From positions 5,022,001 through 5,086,000 of the forward strand of contig NZ_CP130713.1 of assembly GCF_030553055.1 (NCBI RefSeq): 64,000 nt of DNA, in the 5' to 3' direction. The stretch comes from Streptomyces sp. XD-27. GTDB lineage: Bacteria; Actinomycetota; Actinomycetes; Streptomycetales; Streptomycetaceae. The notes beneath the pieces are model-generated. The model did no database searches and was not told where the DNA came from. It saw only the letters and a list, made by a program, of their open reading frames with translations. The stretch's first letter is position 1; each line of letters opens with the position of its first letter. Shown here piece by piece: positions 42,111-50,552 of this stretch. A program made the position numbers and the translations under genes.

Positions 42111-43679
42111 ATGGCGGGGCTGACGCGTGAGCACGTACGGGTGGCGGTGATCGGTTCCGGATTCGGCGGCCTGGGCGCCGCCGTACGGCTCCGCCGCGAG
42201 GGCGTCACCGACTTCGTGGTGCTGGAGAGGGCCGGCTCCGTCGGCGGCACCTGGCGGGACAACACCTATCCGGGGTGCGCCTGCGACGTCCCCTCCCACC
42301 TGTACTCGTTCTCCTTCGCGCCCAACCCCCGGTGGCCGCGGAACTTCTCCGGGCAGCCGCACATCCGCGCCTACCTGGAGCACGTCACCGACACCTTCGG
42401 ACTCCGCCCGCACATCCGCTTCGACTCCGAGGTCCGGGCCCTGCGCTGGGACACCGGCGCGCTGCGCTGGGAGATCGACACCGCCCGGGGGGCGCTCACC
42501 GCCGACCTGGTGGTCGCCGCCGCCGGTCCGCTGTCCGACCCCAAGGTCCCGGACATCCAGGGCCTGGACACCTTCCCCGGCAAGGTCTTCCACTCCGCCC
42601 GCTGGGACCACGACTACGACCTGCGCGGCAAGCGGGTCGCGGTGGTCGGCACCGGCGCCTCCGCGATCCAGATCGTCCCGGCCATCCAGCCCCAGGTGGC
42701 CAGGCTCACCCTCTTCCAGCGGACCCCGCCGTGGGTGTTGCCCCGCGTGGACCGCGACATCAGCGGTGCGGAGAAGTGGCTGCACGACAAGGTCCCGGCG
42801 ACCCGGGCGCTGCGCCGCGGGGTGCTGTGGGGCCTGCGGGAGCTCCAGGTCGGCGCGTTCACCAAGCGGCCGGACCAGCTCGGCCTGGTGGAGAGGTTCG
42901 CCCTGCGGCATCTGAAACGGGCCGTCAAGGACCCGGCGCTGCGGGCCAGGCTGACGCCCTCCTACCGCATCGGCTGCAAGCGCATCCTGCTGTCCAACGA
43001 CTACTACCCGGCGCTCGCCCGCCCCACCACCGACGTCATCGCCTCCGGGCTGAGCGAGGTGCGCGGCTCCACGCTCGTCGCGGCCGACGGCACGCGGGCC
43101 GAGGTCGACGCGATCATCTTCGGCACCGGCTTCCACGTCACCGACATGCCGATAGCCCAACGGGTCACCGGGGCGGACGGGATCACGCTCGCGGAGGCGT
43201 GGCGGGACGGCATGGCCGCGCTGCGCGGCGCCAGCGCGGCGGGCTTCCCCAACTTCATGACGATCATCGGGCCCAACACCGGACTGGGGAACAGCTCGAT
43301 GATCCTCATGATCGAGTCCCAGCTGAACTACCTGGCCGACTACGTCAGGCAGCTCGACCTGCTGGACGACGGGGAGGGCAGGGTCGCGCTGGACGCCCGG
43401 CCCTCGGCGGTGCGCGCCTACAACGACCGGCTCCAGGAGCGGTTGCGGCACACCGTATGGAACACCGGCTGCACGAGCTGGTACCTGGACGCAAACGGCC
43501 GCAACACCACCGCCTGGCCCGGCACCACCGGCGAGTTCCGCAGGATCACCCGGCGGGTGGACCTGGCCGAGTACGAGGTGCTGCGCGTCCCGGCCCCCCG
43601 GCGGGCGCCGGAGTCATCCCCGCCCGGTCCCGCCGCCGTACCCGCCCAGTCCCAGGGTTCGTCGGAGGTGGCGGCATGA
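42111..43679 (+). CDS. Baeyer-Villiger-type flavin monooxygenase
   Basis: 522 aa. The first Rossmann motif GSGFGGLGAA binds FAD. FPGKVFHSARWDHDYDL is the BVMO fingerprint region (F-x-G-x-x-x-H-x-x-x-W), and VVGTGASAIQIVPAI is the NADPH site. It should oxidise a ketone to an ester or lactone with NADPH and O2. A C-terminal Pro/Ser tail is extra. It starts a three-gene operon in which each start overlaps the previous stop by 4 bp (ATGA). Confidence 0.85.
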   Translation: MAGLTREHVRVAVIGSGFGGLGAAVRLRREGVTDFVVLERAGSVGGTWRDNTYPGCACDVPSHLYSFSFAPNPRWPRNFSGQPHIRAYLEHVTDTFGLRPHIRFDSEVRALRWDTGALRWEIDTARGALTADLVVAAAGPLSDPKVPDIQGLDTFPGKVFHSARWDHDYDLRGKRVAVVGTGASAIQIVPAIQPQVARLTLFQRTPPWVLPRVDRDISGAEKWLHDKVPATRALRRGVLWGLRELQVGAFTKRPDQLGLVERFALRHLKRAVKDPALRARLTPSYRIGCKRILLSNDYYPALARPTTDVIASGLSEVRGSTLVAADGTRAEVDAIIFGTGFHVTDMPIAQRVTGADGITLAEAWRDGMAALRGASAAGFPNFMTIIGPNTGLGNSSMILMIESQLNYLADYVRQLDLLDDGEGRVALDARPSAVRAYNDRLQERLRHTVWNTGCTSWYLDANGRNTTAWPGTTGEFRRITRRVDLAEYEVLRVPAPRRAPESSPPGPAAVPAQSQGSSEVAA

Positions 43680-44716
43680 GCGGGCGCCCCGCACGGCGGC
43701 TGTCCGGGCCGTACGCGCCCCCGGTCCCGGTCCGCGAACTGACCGTCACCTCCGCCGACGGCGCCCGGCTGTACGCGCAGGCGCACGGCCCGGACGGCGC
43801 GCCCGCCGTCGTCCTCGCGCACGGCTGGACCTGCTCCACCGCCTTCTGGGCGCCGGTGGTCCACCGGTTGGCGGAGGACCACCGGGTGATCGTCTACGAC
43901 CAGCGCGGGCACGGCCGCAGCCCGGCCGCCCGCCCCGGCGGATGCGGCACCGGCGCTCTCGCCGACGACCTGGTGGCGGTCCTGGAGACGACCCTCGCCG
44001 ACGGGGAGCGGGCCGTGCTCGCCGGGCACTCCATGGGCGGCATGGCCCTGATGGCCGCCGCCGACCGGCCGAGGGTGCGGGCGCACGCCGCCGCCGCGCT
44101 GCTGTGCAGCACCGGCAGCTCCGCGCTGATCGCGCGCGCCGAGGTGCTGCCGCTGCCCGCGGGTCGGGTCCGCACGTTGTTGACCCGTACGCTCCTCGGC
44201 TCACGGGCCCCGCTCGGCCCCGTCACGCCGTTCGCCAAGGCCGTGCTGCGGTACGCCACCATGGGCCGCGGCGCGGCGCCGGTGATGATCGAGGCGGGCG
44301 CGCGGATCGTGCACGCCTGCCCGCGCCGGGTGCGCGCCGACTGGGGCGCGGTCCTCGCCGAACTCGACCTCGACGCCGGGGTGGCGAACATGACGATGCC
44401 GACCGCGGTGCTCCAGGGCACCGTCGACCGGCTCACGCCCATCGGGCACGCGCGGCGCATCGCGGCCCGGCTGCCCGAGTGCGTGGGCCTGACCGAACTG
44501 CACGGGCTGGGCCACATGACGCCGTTGGAAGACCCGGTCGCGGTCGCCGACCGGATCCGGGAGCTCGTCACGGCGTATGTCACGGCGCGGCCCGCCGGGC
44601 CGGCGGGCGAACCGGGAGACGGGCTGACGGACGGACCGACAGACGGATCGACGGACAGACCGACGGACGCCCCGGCGGACGCATCGAACGACGACGCGAA
44701 GGAGCGGACTGCATGA
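43676..44716 (+). CDS. Alpha/beta hydrolase
   Basis: 346 aa. The oxyanion block VVLAHGWTCSTAFW, the nucleophile elbow LAGHSMGGMAL and a C-terminal LHGLGHMTPLEDP (His) give a complete triad. It could hydrolyse the ester or lactone made by the upstream BVMO. The last 30 residues are a repeat tail DGLTDGPTDGSTDRPTDAPA, encoded by 12-bp units GACGGACCGACA-like. Overlaps at both ends (ATGA) show tight co-translation. Confidence 0.84.
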   Translation: MSGRPARRLSGPYAPPVPVRELTVTSADGARLYAQAHGPDGAPAVVLAHGWTCSTAFWAPVVHRLAEDHRVIVYDQRGHGRSPAARPGGCGTGALADDLVAVLETTLADGERAVLAGHSMGGMALMAAADRPRVRAHAAAALLCSTGSSALIARAEVLPLPAGRVRTLLTRTLLGSRAPLGPVTPFAKAVLRYATMGRGAAPVMIEAGARIVHACPRRVRADWGAVLAELDLDAGVANMTMPTAVLQGTVDRLTPIGHARRIAARLPECVGLTELHGLGHMTPLEDPVAVADRIRELVTAYVTARPAGPAGEPGDGLTDGPTDGSTDRPTDAPADASNDDAKERTA

Positions 44717-45639
44717 GCGCACGCAGAGGCCTGGAGGGCCAGGTGGCCGTCGTCACCGGCGCGGCACGGGGTGTCGGCGAGCTGCTGGCCCGCAAGCTCT
44801 CGGCGCGCGGCGCCAGGATCGCCCTGGTCGGCCTGGAGCCCGAGGCGCTCAAGGAGGTCTCGCAGCGGCTGCACACCGAGTCCGCGTACTGGCACGCCGA
44901 TGTCACCGACCACACGGCCATGGCCCGCGTCGCCAAGGAGGTCGAGGCGCACTTCGGCCAGGTGGACGTCGTCGTCGCCAACGCCGGGGTCGCCACGGGT
45001 GGCCCGTTCATCGACTCCGACCCGCAGTCCTGGCGCCGGGTGATCGAGGTCAACCTGATCGGCGGCGCGGTCACCGGCCGGGCCTTCCTGCCCGCCCTCG
45101 TCGCCTCCCGCGGCTACTTCCTGCAGATCGCCTCCCTCGCCGCGATCACCCCGGCCCCGATGATGAGCGCGTACTGCGCCTCCAAGTCGGGCGTGGAGGC
45201 GTTCGCGCACTGCCTGCGCGCCGAAGTGGGCCACACGGGCGTACGCGTCGGGGTCGGCTATCTGAGCTGGACCGACACCGACATGGTGCGCGGCGCGGAC
45301 CAGCACGAGGTGATGCGCGAGCTGCGGCAGCAGGCGCCCTGGCCGACCAACCGCACCTACCCGCTCGGCCCGGCGGTCGACCGGCTCGTCGCGGGCATCG
45401 AGCGGCGCTCGCCGCACGTGTACGCGCAGTGGTGGCTGCGCGGCATGCAGTCGGTGCGCGGGTACCTGCCGGCGGTCATAGCGCTGGGCGGCCGGCGGCA
45501 GATGCGGCGCTTCGCACCGCGGCTGGGCGAGGTGTCCACCGGACTGGTCGGCGCGGGCGGCATGGCCGACGAGCAGGCGCGTACGGCCGACGAGCAGGCA
45601 GGAACGGGCGACGAGCAGGCGTGTACGCCGAGTGGCTGA
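44713..45639 (+). CDS. Short-chain dehydrogenase/reductase of the BVMO operon
   Basis: 308 aa. GAARGVGELLARKL is the cofactor loop (TGxxxGxG variant), NAGVATGG follows, and the active site is IASLAAITPAPMMSAYCASK (Ser, Tyr-x-x-x-Lys). A C-terminal region longer than in simple SDRs (RGMQSVRGYLPAVIALGGRR) may bind membrane. The BVMO-hydrolase-SDR trio recalls the Mycobacterium mymA operon order and may process an alcohol or ketone carried on a lipid. The terminal ADEQARTADEQAGTGDEQA is a 21-bp tandem repeat. Confidence 0.82.
   Translation: MSARRGLEGQVAVVTGAARGVGELLARKLSARGARIALVGLEPEALKEVSQRLHTESAYWHADVTDHTAMARVAKEVEAHFGQVDVVVANAGVATGGPFIDSDPQSWRRVIEVNLIGGAVTGRAFLPALVASRGYFLQIASLAAITPAPMMSAYCASKSGVEAFAHCLRAEVGHTGVRVGVGYLSWTDTDMVRGADQHEVMRELRQQAPWPTNRTYPLGPAVDRLVAGIERRSPHVYAQWWLRGMQSVRGYLPAVIALGGRRQMRRFAPRLGEVSTGLVGAGGMADEQARTADEQAGTGDEQACTPSG
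45565..45627 (+). repeat. 21-bp in-frame tandem repeat at the SDR C-terminus
   Basis: Three 21-bp units (GCCGACGAGCAGGCGCGTAC plus G and variants) encode ADEQART, ADEQAGT and GDEQACT, ending 12 bp before the stop codon. It belongs to the set of arrays at gene ends. Confidence 0.88.
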
Positions 45640-45715
45640 CCGAAATGCGGAGTGTGTCCGGTCGTGCCAGGCTAAGGGAGGCCCTACCCCGATCACCCGA
45701 TGAGGAGCGACCCTG

Positions 45716-45907
45716 ATGGGCATGAAGGACAAGGCGCAGCAGGCCGGGCAGAAGGCGAAGGAAGCCGGCGAGCAGGCCAAGCGGCGCGCCCAGCAGACCA
45801 AGGACGAGTCGCGCCAGCGGGGTCAGCAGGTGCGGGAGGACATGGAGGAGCGCGGCCAGCAGTCGCGGCAGGGGCAGGACCCGCACCAGGAGGAGCTCGA
45901 CATCTGA
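45716..45907 (+). CDS. Small hydrophilic Gln/Lys/Glu-rich protein
   Basis: 63 aa, wholly hydrophilic: MGMKDKAQQAGQKAKEAGEQ followed by Arg/Gln/Glu repeats. The composition (no Cys or aromatics, many Lys/Gln/Glu) resembles CsbD-like or LEA-like stress proteins, abundant in Streptomyces. The ribosome site GAGGAG precedes the ATG. A strong terminator follows. Function is unassigned. Confidence 0.6.
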   Translation: MGMKDKAQQAGQKAKEAGEQAKRRAQQTKDESRQRGQQVREDMEERGQQSRQGQDPHQEELDI

Positions 45908-45971
45908 GCGGGCCTTTCGGCACAGGGGCCGTGGTGACACCGGCCGCCTGACGCGCATCCCCTTGCGCGTG

Positions 45972-46013
45972 GAAAGGGGGCGCACCTCGGAGCGCGAGGG
46001 TGCGCCCCCTTTC
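45972..46013. terminator. Strong terminator
   Basis: A 15-bp perfect stem, GAAAGGGGGCGCACC / GGTGCGCCCCCTTTC, with a 12-nt loop, about 65 bp past the small gene. It may also act on the convergent tricorn gene. Confidence 0.88.
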
Positions 46014-46109
46014 ACCCGTCCGGTCGCTCTTTTGCCTGCCTGTTCTTCCGCGTGCCGGAAGTCGACGTCCGCCGGTCATCCCCCGTTGCCGGTCATCCTC
46101 CGGGGCTGG

Positions 46110-49100
46110 TCATCCTCCGTTGCGGGGCGGCAGCTTCGGGCGGCGCCGGTCGGGGACGGCGGAGTAGTCCGGCGGCTCGGCGGCGCCGTGCCGGTCCAGC
46201 AGGTCCAGTGCGACCCGTACCGCGTCGTCCATCTGCCGGTGCCGGCCCTCCGCCCAGTCCAGCGGGGTGCGCTCGACCTCGATGTCCGGCTCGACGCCGT
46301 GGTTCTCCACACCCCAGCCGTACGCGTCGAACCACGCCGCGTTCATCGGCACCGTGATGGACGTACCGTCGATCAGCCGGTGCCGGCCGGTCATCCCGAC
46401 CACCCCGCCCCAGGTGCGCAGCCCCACCACCGGGCCGATGCCCAGCACCCGGAACGCGGCGGTGATCATGTCGCCGTCGGAGGAGGTCATCTCGTCCGCG
46501 ATGGCGACGATCGGGCCGCGCGGCGCGTTGCTGGTGTACGACACCGGCTGGGCGTTGCGGGTGAGGTCCCAGCCCATGACGGTCCGGGTCAGCTTCTCCA
46601 CCACCAGCTCGCTGATGTTGCCGCCCGCGTTGCCGCGTACGTCCACGATCAGGGCGGGCAGCGACATCTCCCGGCGCAGGTCACGGTTGAACTGGGCCCA
46701 ACCCGAGCCGCCCATGTCGGGGATGTGCAGATAGCCGCACTTGCCGCCGCTCAACTCCCGGACGACCTCGCGCCGCTTGGCCACCCAGTACTGGTAGCGC
46801 AGCGGCCGGTCGTCGATCAGCGGGACGATGGCGACGCGGCGCGGATGGCCCGCCTGCTCGAAGGTCAGCTCCACCGTCGTCCCGCCCGCCGCGGCCAGCA
46901 GCGGATACGGGCCGGTCACCGGGTCCACCGGCCGTCCGTCGACGTGGCTGAGGATCGCGTCCTCCCGGATGCCGGCACCGGCCAGCGGGGAGCGGGCGCG
47001 CGAGTCGGAGGACTCGCCGGGCAGGATCCGGGCCACGGACCAGGCGCCCTCCTTGGTCCGTACGAAGTTGGCGCCGAGCAGGCCCATGGGCCGCTGGTAG
47101 TGGCGGGGGCCCTCGTTGCGGCGGGCCACGCCGACGTACGCGTGCGAGGTGCCGAGTTCGCCGAGCACCTCGCGCAGCAGGTCGGCGAACTCGTCGGGGG
47201 AGGCGACCCGTTCCACGAGCGGGCGGTACTGGTCCAGCACGCCGTCCCAGTCGACGCCGCCCATGCCCGGTTCCCAGAAGTACGCGCGCACGATCCGGCC
47301 CGCCTCGTCGTACGCCTGCCGCCACTCCGCGGCCGGGTCGACCTCGTGCAGGATGCGCCGCATGTCGATGTAGACGGTGGAGTCGGAGTCGCCGGACTCG
47401 GTGGCGGGCACGGCCCGCAGCTCTCCCTCGTCGTTGGCCACCAGCCGGGTCCCGTCGCCGCTGACCGCGAACCAGTCGATGTCGCTGGTGAGTTCGGTGC
47501 GCTTGGCCTTGACCAGGTCGAAGTGCTCCAGGGTGGGACGCCCCGAGGTCTCGGCGGGGTTGGCGAACGTCTCGCCGAGCGCGCCGGAGATCGGCCAACG
47601 CAACCAGACCAGGCCGCCGCCGCTGACGGGGTGCAGCGCGGAGTACTTGGAGGCGGCGACCGGGAACACCGTCACCCGGCTCTCCAGCCCCTCCACCTCG
47701 ACCGTCACATGCCCCTCCACGGGCCCTTCGCCCTCCCCCTCGGCCTCCACCGCCGGGGCGCCCCAGTCGTCGGGGTCGAGGCCGCCCGCCGCCGGGCGGC
47801 CCTCGGGGGAGAGCGCGAACGGCGAGGGGGTGGCCGAGGACAGCGGAACCAGATACGGGCGGCAGCCCAGCGGGAAGGACAGGTCGCCGGTGTGCACGTC
47901 GTAGACGGGGTCGAAGCCGCGCCAGGAGAGGAAGGCGAGGTAGCGGCCGTCGCGGGTGAACACCGGCTGCTCGTCCTCGAACCGCCCGTTGGTCACGTCC
48001 ACGATCGTCCGGTCCTTGAGCCGCGCGATCTTGATCTGCCGCAGCGAGCGCCCGATACCGGGGTGCGACCAGGCCAGCCACCCGGAGTCGGGCGAGAACG
48101 CGAGATCGCGGACGGGGCCGTTGGCGGACCGGATCAACTCGGTGACGCCGTCGCCGCCGTTGCCGCCTTCGGTGGCGGGCGCCCCTGCCGGGGACGCCCC
48201 CGGCTCGGATGCGGCCGGCTCAGACGTGGCTGGTTCGGGTGCGGCTGCTTGGGGAGCGGCTGGTTCGGGCGCCCCGGCCTCGGGAGTGCCTGGTTCCGGA
48301 GCGCCCGGTTCCGGGGCCTCCGGCCCCGGCGTTCCCGGTTCGGGGGCGGCCGGGCCGGATGGGGCCGGGGTGGGCTCGGGGGATGGTTGCTCTTCCTCCT
48401 CGTCGACCGCGACCAGCAGCAGCCGTCCGTCGTCGGCCGCGACCGCCAGCCGCCGCCCGTCCGGGGACGCCACCAGCTCGTGGACGCGCCCGAGCCGGCC
48501 GACGGCCAGCCGCCGGGGCTCCCGGGGGCCGCTCGCCCGCGGCAGGTACGCGATCTCGATGGCGTCCTCGCCCGCCGCGTCCGTGACGTAGGCGACGCGG
48601 CCGCTCGCGCCCAGCATCTCCGGCAGCCGGATCCGTACGCCCGGGGTGTCGACGAGGGCCCTGGCCGGGCCGTCGCGGTGGGTCAGCCAGTAGAGGCTGC
48701 CGCGTACGCAGACCGCGCTGGCGCGGCCCGTGGCGTCCACCGACAGCGAGTCGACGTTCCCGGCGGCGGGGACCTGGTAGGTCCGCCGGCCGGCGCGCGG
48801 GCCGCCGAGGGCGATGTCCAGGCGGCGCGGGACGCCGTCCGGGCTCAGGTCGTCGACCAGCCACAGCTCCCCGGCGCACTGGTAGACCACCCGCGAGCCG
48901 TCGCCGGCGGCGTGGCGGGCGTAGAAGTCGTCGTGGTCGCTGTGTCGGCGCAGGTCGGAGCCGTCCGGCAGGCAGGAGTAGAGGTTGCCGACGCCCTCGT
49001 GGTCGGAGAGGAAGGCGATCCGGTCGCCGACGAACATCGGCGCGTCCAGGTGCCCGTGCAGATCCGGCAGCAGCCGGGTGCCGTGCAGCCACATCCGGCC

Positions 49101-49643
49101 CATCGCGCCGCCCCGGTAGCGCTTCCAGGACGCCGGCTCGTGCGGCGGCTTGCCGGTCAGCAGCAGGGTCTTGTGCTCGCCGTCGACGTCCGCGACGGCG
49201 ATGTCGGAGACCGGGCCCCAGGGGAGCCGCCCGCCGGGGCTGCCGTCGGTGGCCACCTTGTAGGCCCAGGAGAAGTACGAGAACGGTTGGGCGTGCGAGC
49301 TGACCGCGAGGATGTGGGAGACGCCGTTCTCCGGCGGAGTCCAGCCGCAGACACGGGCGTCGGTGCTGCCCCAGTAGGTCAGGCGACGGGCCTGGCCGCC
49401 CTCGACGGGGACGAGGTGGATCTCGGGGTCGAGGCTCCGCCATGTCGTGAACGCGATCTGCGAGCCGTCGGGGGAGAAGCGGGGATGACCCACGCGCGTG
49501 CGGTCGACGGTCAGCCGCCAGGCCCGTCCCGAGACCGCCCCGGAGGCGGCGAGCGGCGCCACCCACAGATCGTCCTCGGCCGCGAAGCAGAGCAGGTCGC
49601 CATGGAGATGAGGGAACCGCAGATAAGCGCTCACACAGCCCAT
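46110..49643 (-). CDS. Tricorn-type S41 protease
   Basis: 1177 aa. YLRFPHLHGDLLCFAAEDDLW opens the seven-bladed WD40-like beta-propeller region (repeats such as PRFSPDGSQIAFT), followed by a second propeller. The catalytic half has a PDZ-like block (GAGIREDAILSHVDGRPVDP) and the nucleophile site DEMTSSDGD (Ser-Asp). GTSHAYVG carries a candidate His. A Pro/Ala/Glu linker of about 85 residues (PEPGAPEPGTPEAGAPEPAA) sits between propeller modules and is longer than usual. It degrades peptides downstream of the proteasome in the cytoplasm. A GTG at 49634 is an alternative start. It is divergent from TetR with two operators between. Confidence 0.85.
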   Translation of the reverse strand: MGCVSAYLRFPHLHGDLLCFAAEDDLWVAPLAASGAVSGRAWRLTVDRTRVGHPRFSPDGSQIAFTTWRSLDPEIHLVPVEGGQARRLTYWGSTDARVCGWTPPENGVSHILAVSSHAQPFSYFSWAYKVATDGSPGGRLPWGPVSDIAVADVDGEHKTLLLTGKPPHEPASWKRYRGGAMGRMWLHGTRLLPDLHGHLDAPMFVGDRIAFLSDHEGVGNLYSCLPDGSDLRRHSDHDDFYARHAAGDGSRVVYQCAGELWLVDDLSPDGVPRRLDIALGGPRAGRRTYQVPAAGNVDSLSVDATGRASAVCVRGSLYWLTHRDGPARALVDTPGVRIRLPEMLGASGRVAYVTDAAGEDAIEIAYLPRASGPREPRRLAVGRLGRVHELVASPDGRRLAVAADDGRLLLVAVDEEEEQPSPEPTPAPSGPAAPEPGTPGPEAPEPGAPEPGTPEAGAPEPAAPQAAAPEPATSEPAASEPGASPAGAPATEGGNGGDGVTELIRSANGPVRDLAFSPDSGWLAWSHPGIGRSLRQIKIARLKDRTIVDVTNGRFEDEQPVFTRDGRYLAFLSWRGFDPVYDVHTGDLSFPLGCRPYLVPLSSATPSPFALSPEGRPAAGGLDPDDWGAPAVEAEGEGEGPVEGHVTVEVEGLESRVTVFPVAASKYSALHPVSGGGLVWLRWPISGALGETFANPAETSGRPTLEHFDLVKAKRTELTSDIDWFAVSGDGTRLVANDEGELRAVPATESGDSDSTVYIDMRRILHEVDPAAEWRQAYDEAGRIVRAYFWEPGMGGVDWDGVLDQYRPLVERVASPDEFADLLREVLGELGTSHAYVGVARRNEGPRHYQRPMGLLGANFVRTKEGAWSVARILPGESSDSRARSPLAGAGIREDAILSHVDGRPVDPVTGPYPLLAAAGGTTVELTFEQAGHPRRVAIVPLIDDRPLRYQYWVAKRREVVRELSGGKCGYLHIPDMGGSGWAQFNRDLRREMSLPALIVDVRGNAGGNISELVVEKLTRTVMGWDLTRNAQPVSYTSNAPRGPIVAIADEMTSSDGDMITAAFRVLGIGPVVGLRTWGGVVGMTGRHRLIDGTSITVPMNAAWFDAYGWGVENHGVEPDIEVERTPLDWAEGRHRQMDDAVRVALDLLDRHGAAEPPDYSAVPDRRRPKLPPRNGG

Positions 49644-49691
49644 GCTTTCGGGCCGCGCTGCCCACGGCAACTCGTTCTGTGACACAGAACA

Positions 49692-49756
49692 CCATCGAAA
49701 CGAGGCCGTTTCGATGGCGCGATGTCGTACGCTTGAACGGTACGAAACCGTTTCGT
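49692..49756. promoter_or_regulatory. Two TetR operator palindromes
   Basis: Site 1: CCATCGAAACG-AGGC-CGTTTCGATGG (49692-49717), an 11-bp-arm perfect inverted repeat. Site 2: ACGAAAC-C-GTTTCGT (49742-49756). They share the core CGAAAC/GTTTCG and occupy the space between the divergent tricorn and TetR genes, so both may bind the TetR dimer. Confidence 0.82.
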
Positions 49757-49775
49757 TCGGAAGAGGAGGTGTGCG

Positions 49776-50381
49776 ATGTCGACGGACACGGCGGCCGCGA
49801 TGCCCCGCTCGCGCCGCAGCCGACTCACCCCCGAACGGGAAGACGAGCTGTACGAGGCCGTCGTCGATCTCCTCACCGAGGTCGGCTACGACAGCCTGAC
49901 GATGGACGCCGTCGCCGCTCGTACGCACTCCAGCAAGGCGACACTCTATCGACAGTGGAAAAGCAAGCCGCAGTTGGTGGTCACCGCGCTGCGGAAGACC
50001 CAGCCCGTCTGCCTCGAGGACATCGACACCGGCTCCCTCCGCGGCGACCTGCGCCAGATGGTGCTCGCCAGCGGCCCGGAGCGGACGGAGATGGAGGCGG
50101 CCCTGATGCGCGGGCTCGCGCACGCCGCCCACGAGAACCCGGATCTTCAGCAGGCGCTGCGGGAGCTGTTGATCCTTCCCGAGATCGCAGCCTTGGACAT
50201 GCTGCTCAAGCGCGCCGTCGACCGCGGTGAGGTCGCCGCGGACTCCCCCGCCCTGAGCTATGTGCCGCACATGATGTGCGGCGCCTTCGTAGCCCGGCCG
50301 CTGATCGACGACGCGCCGCCGAGCCCCGACTACCTCCTGACCTACATCGACGCCGTGGTCCTCCCCGCCCTCGGCGCCTGA
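49776..50381 (+). CDS. TetR-family repressor
   Basis: 201 aa. REDELYEAVVDLLTEVGYDS, then LTMDAVAARTHSSKATLYRQ and WKSKPQLVVTAL form the helix-turn-helix. The C-domain RTEMEAALMRGLAHAAHENPD is of the TetR_C_16-like kind common in Streptomyces exporter repressors. GGAAGAGGAGG is the ribosome site. The palindromes immediately upstream imply autoregulation; the MMPL exporter downstream is the likely target, with tricorn also possible. Confidence 0.83.
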   Translation: MSTDTAAAMPRSRRSRLTPEREDELYEAVVDLLTEVGYDSLTMDAVAARTHSSKATLYRQWKSKPQLVVTALRKTQPVCLEDIDTGSLRGDLRQMVLASGPERTEMEAALMRGLAHAAHENPDLQQALRELLILPEIAALDMLLKRAVDRGEVAADSPALSYVPHMMCGAFVARPLIDDAPPSPDYLLTYIDAVVLPALGA

Positions 50382-50418
50382 TACCCCCCGCGGCGCCCGA
50401 CGTCCCCAAGTGGTGCCC

Positions 50419-50460
50419 GGTGACAACCGAATAGAACAAGGTGACAACCGAATAGAACAA
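50419..50460. repeat. Perfect 21-bp duplication upstream of MMPL
   Basis: GGTGACAACCGAATAGAACAA occurs twice in direct succession, identical. It is 93 bp before the MMPL start and distinctly AT-rich for this genome. A unit of two DNA turns suggests a doubled activator or repressor site, or a promoter duplication. Confidence 0.9.
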
Positions 50461-50552
50461 CACGCACAACGACGCCACCCGGGTACGCCGCTCTCGTCGC
50501 ACGGGCCGGTCCTCCGCATTGCCATTCCGATTCGACGGGAGCACCTCTCCTC

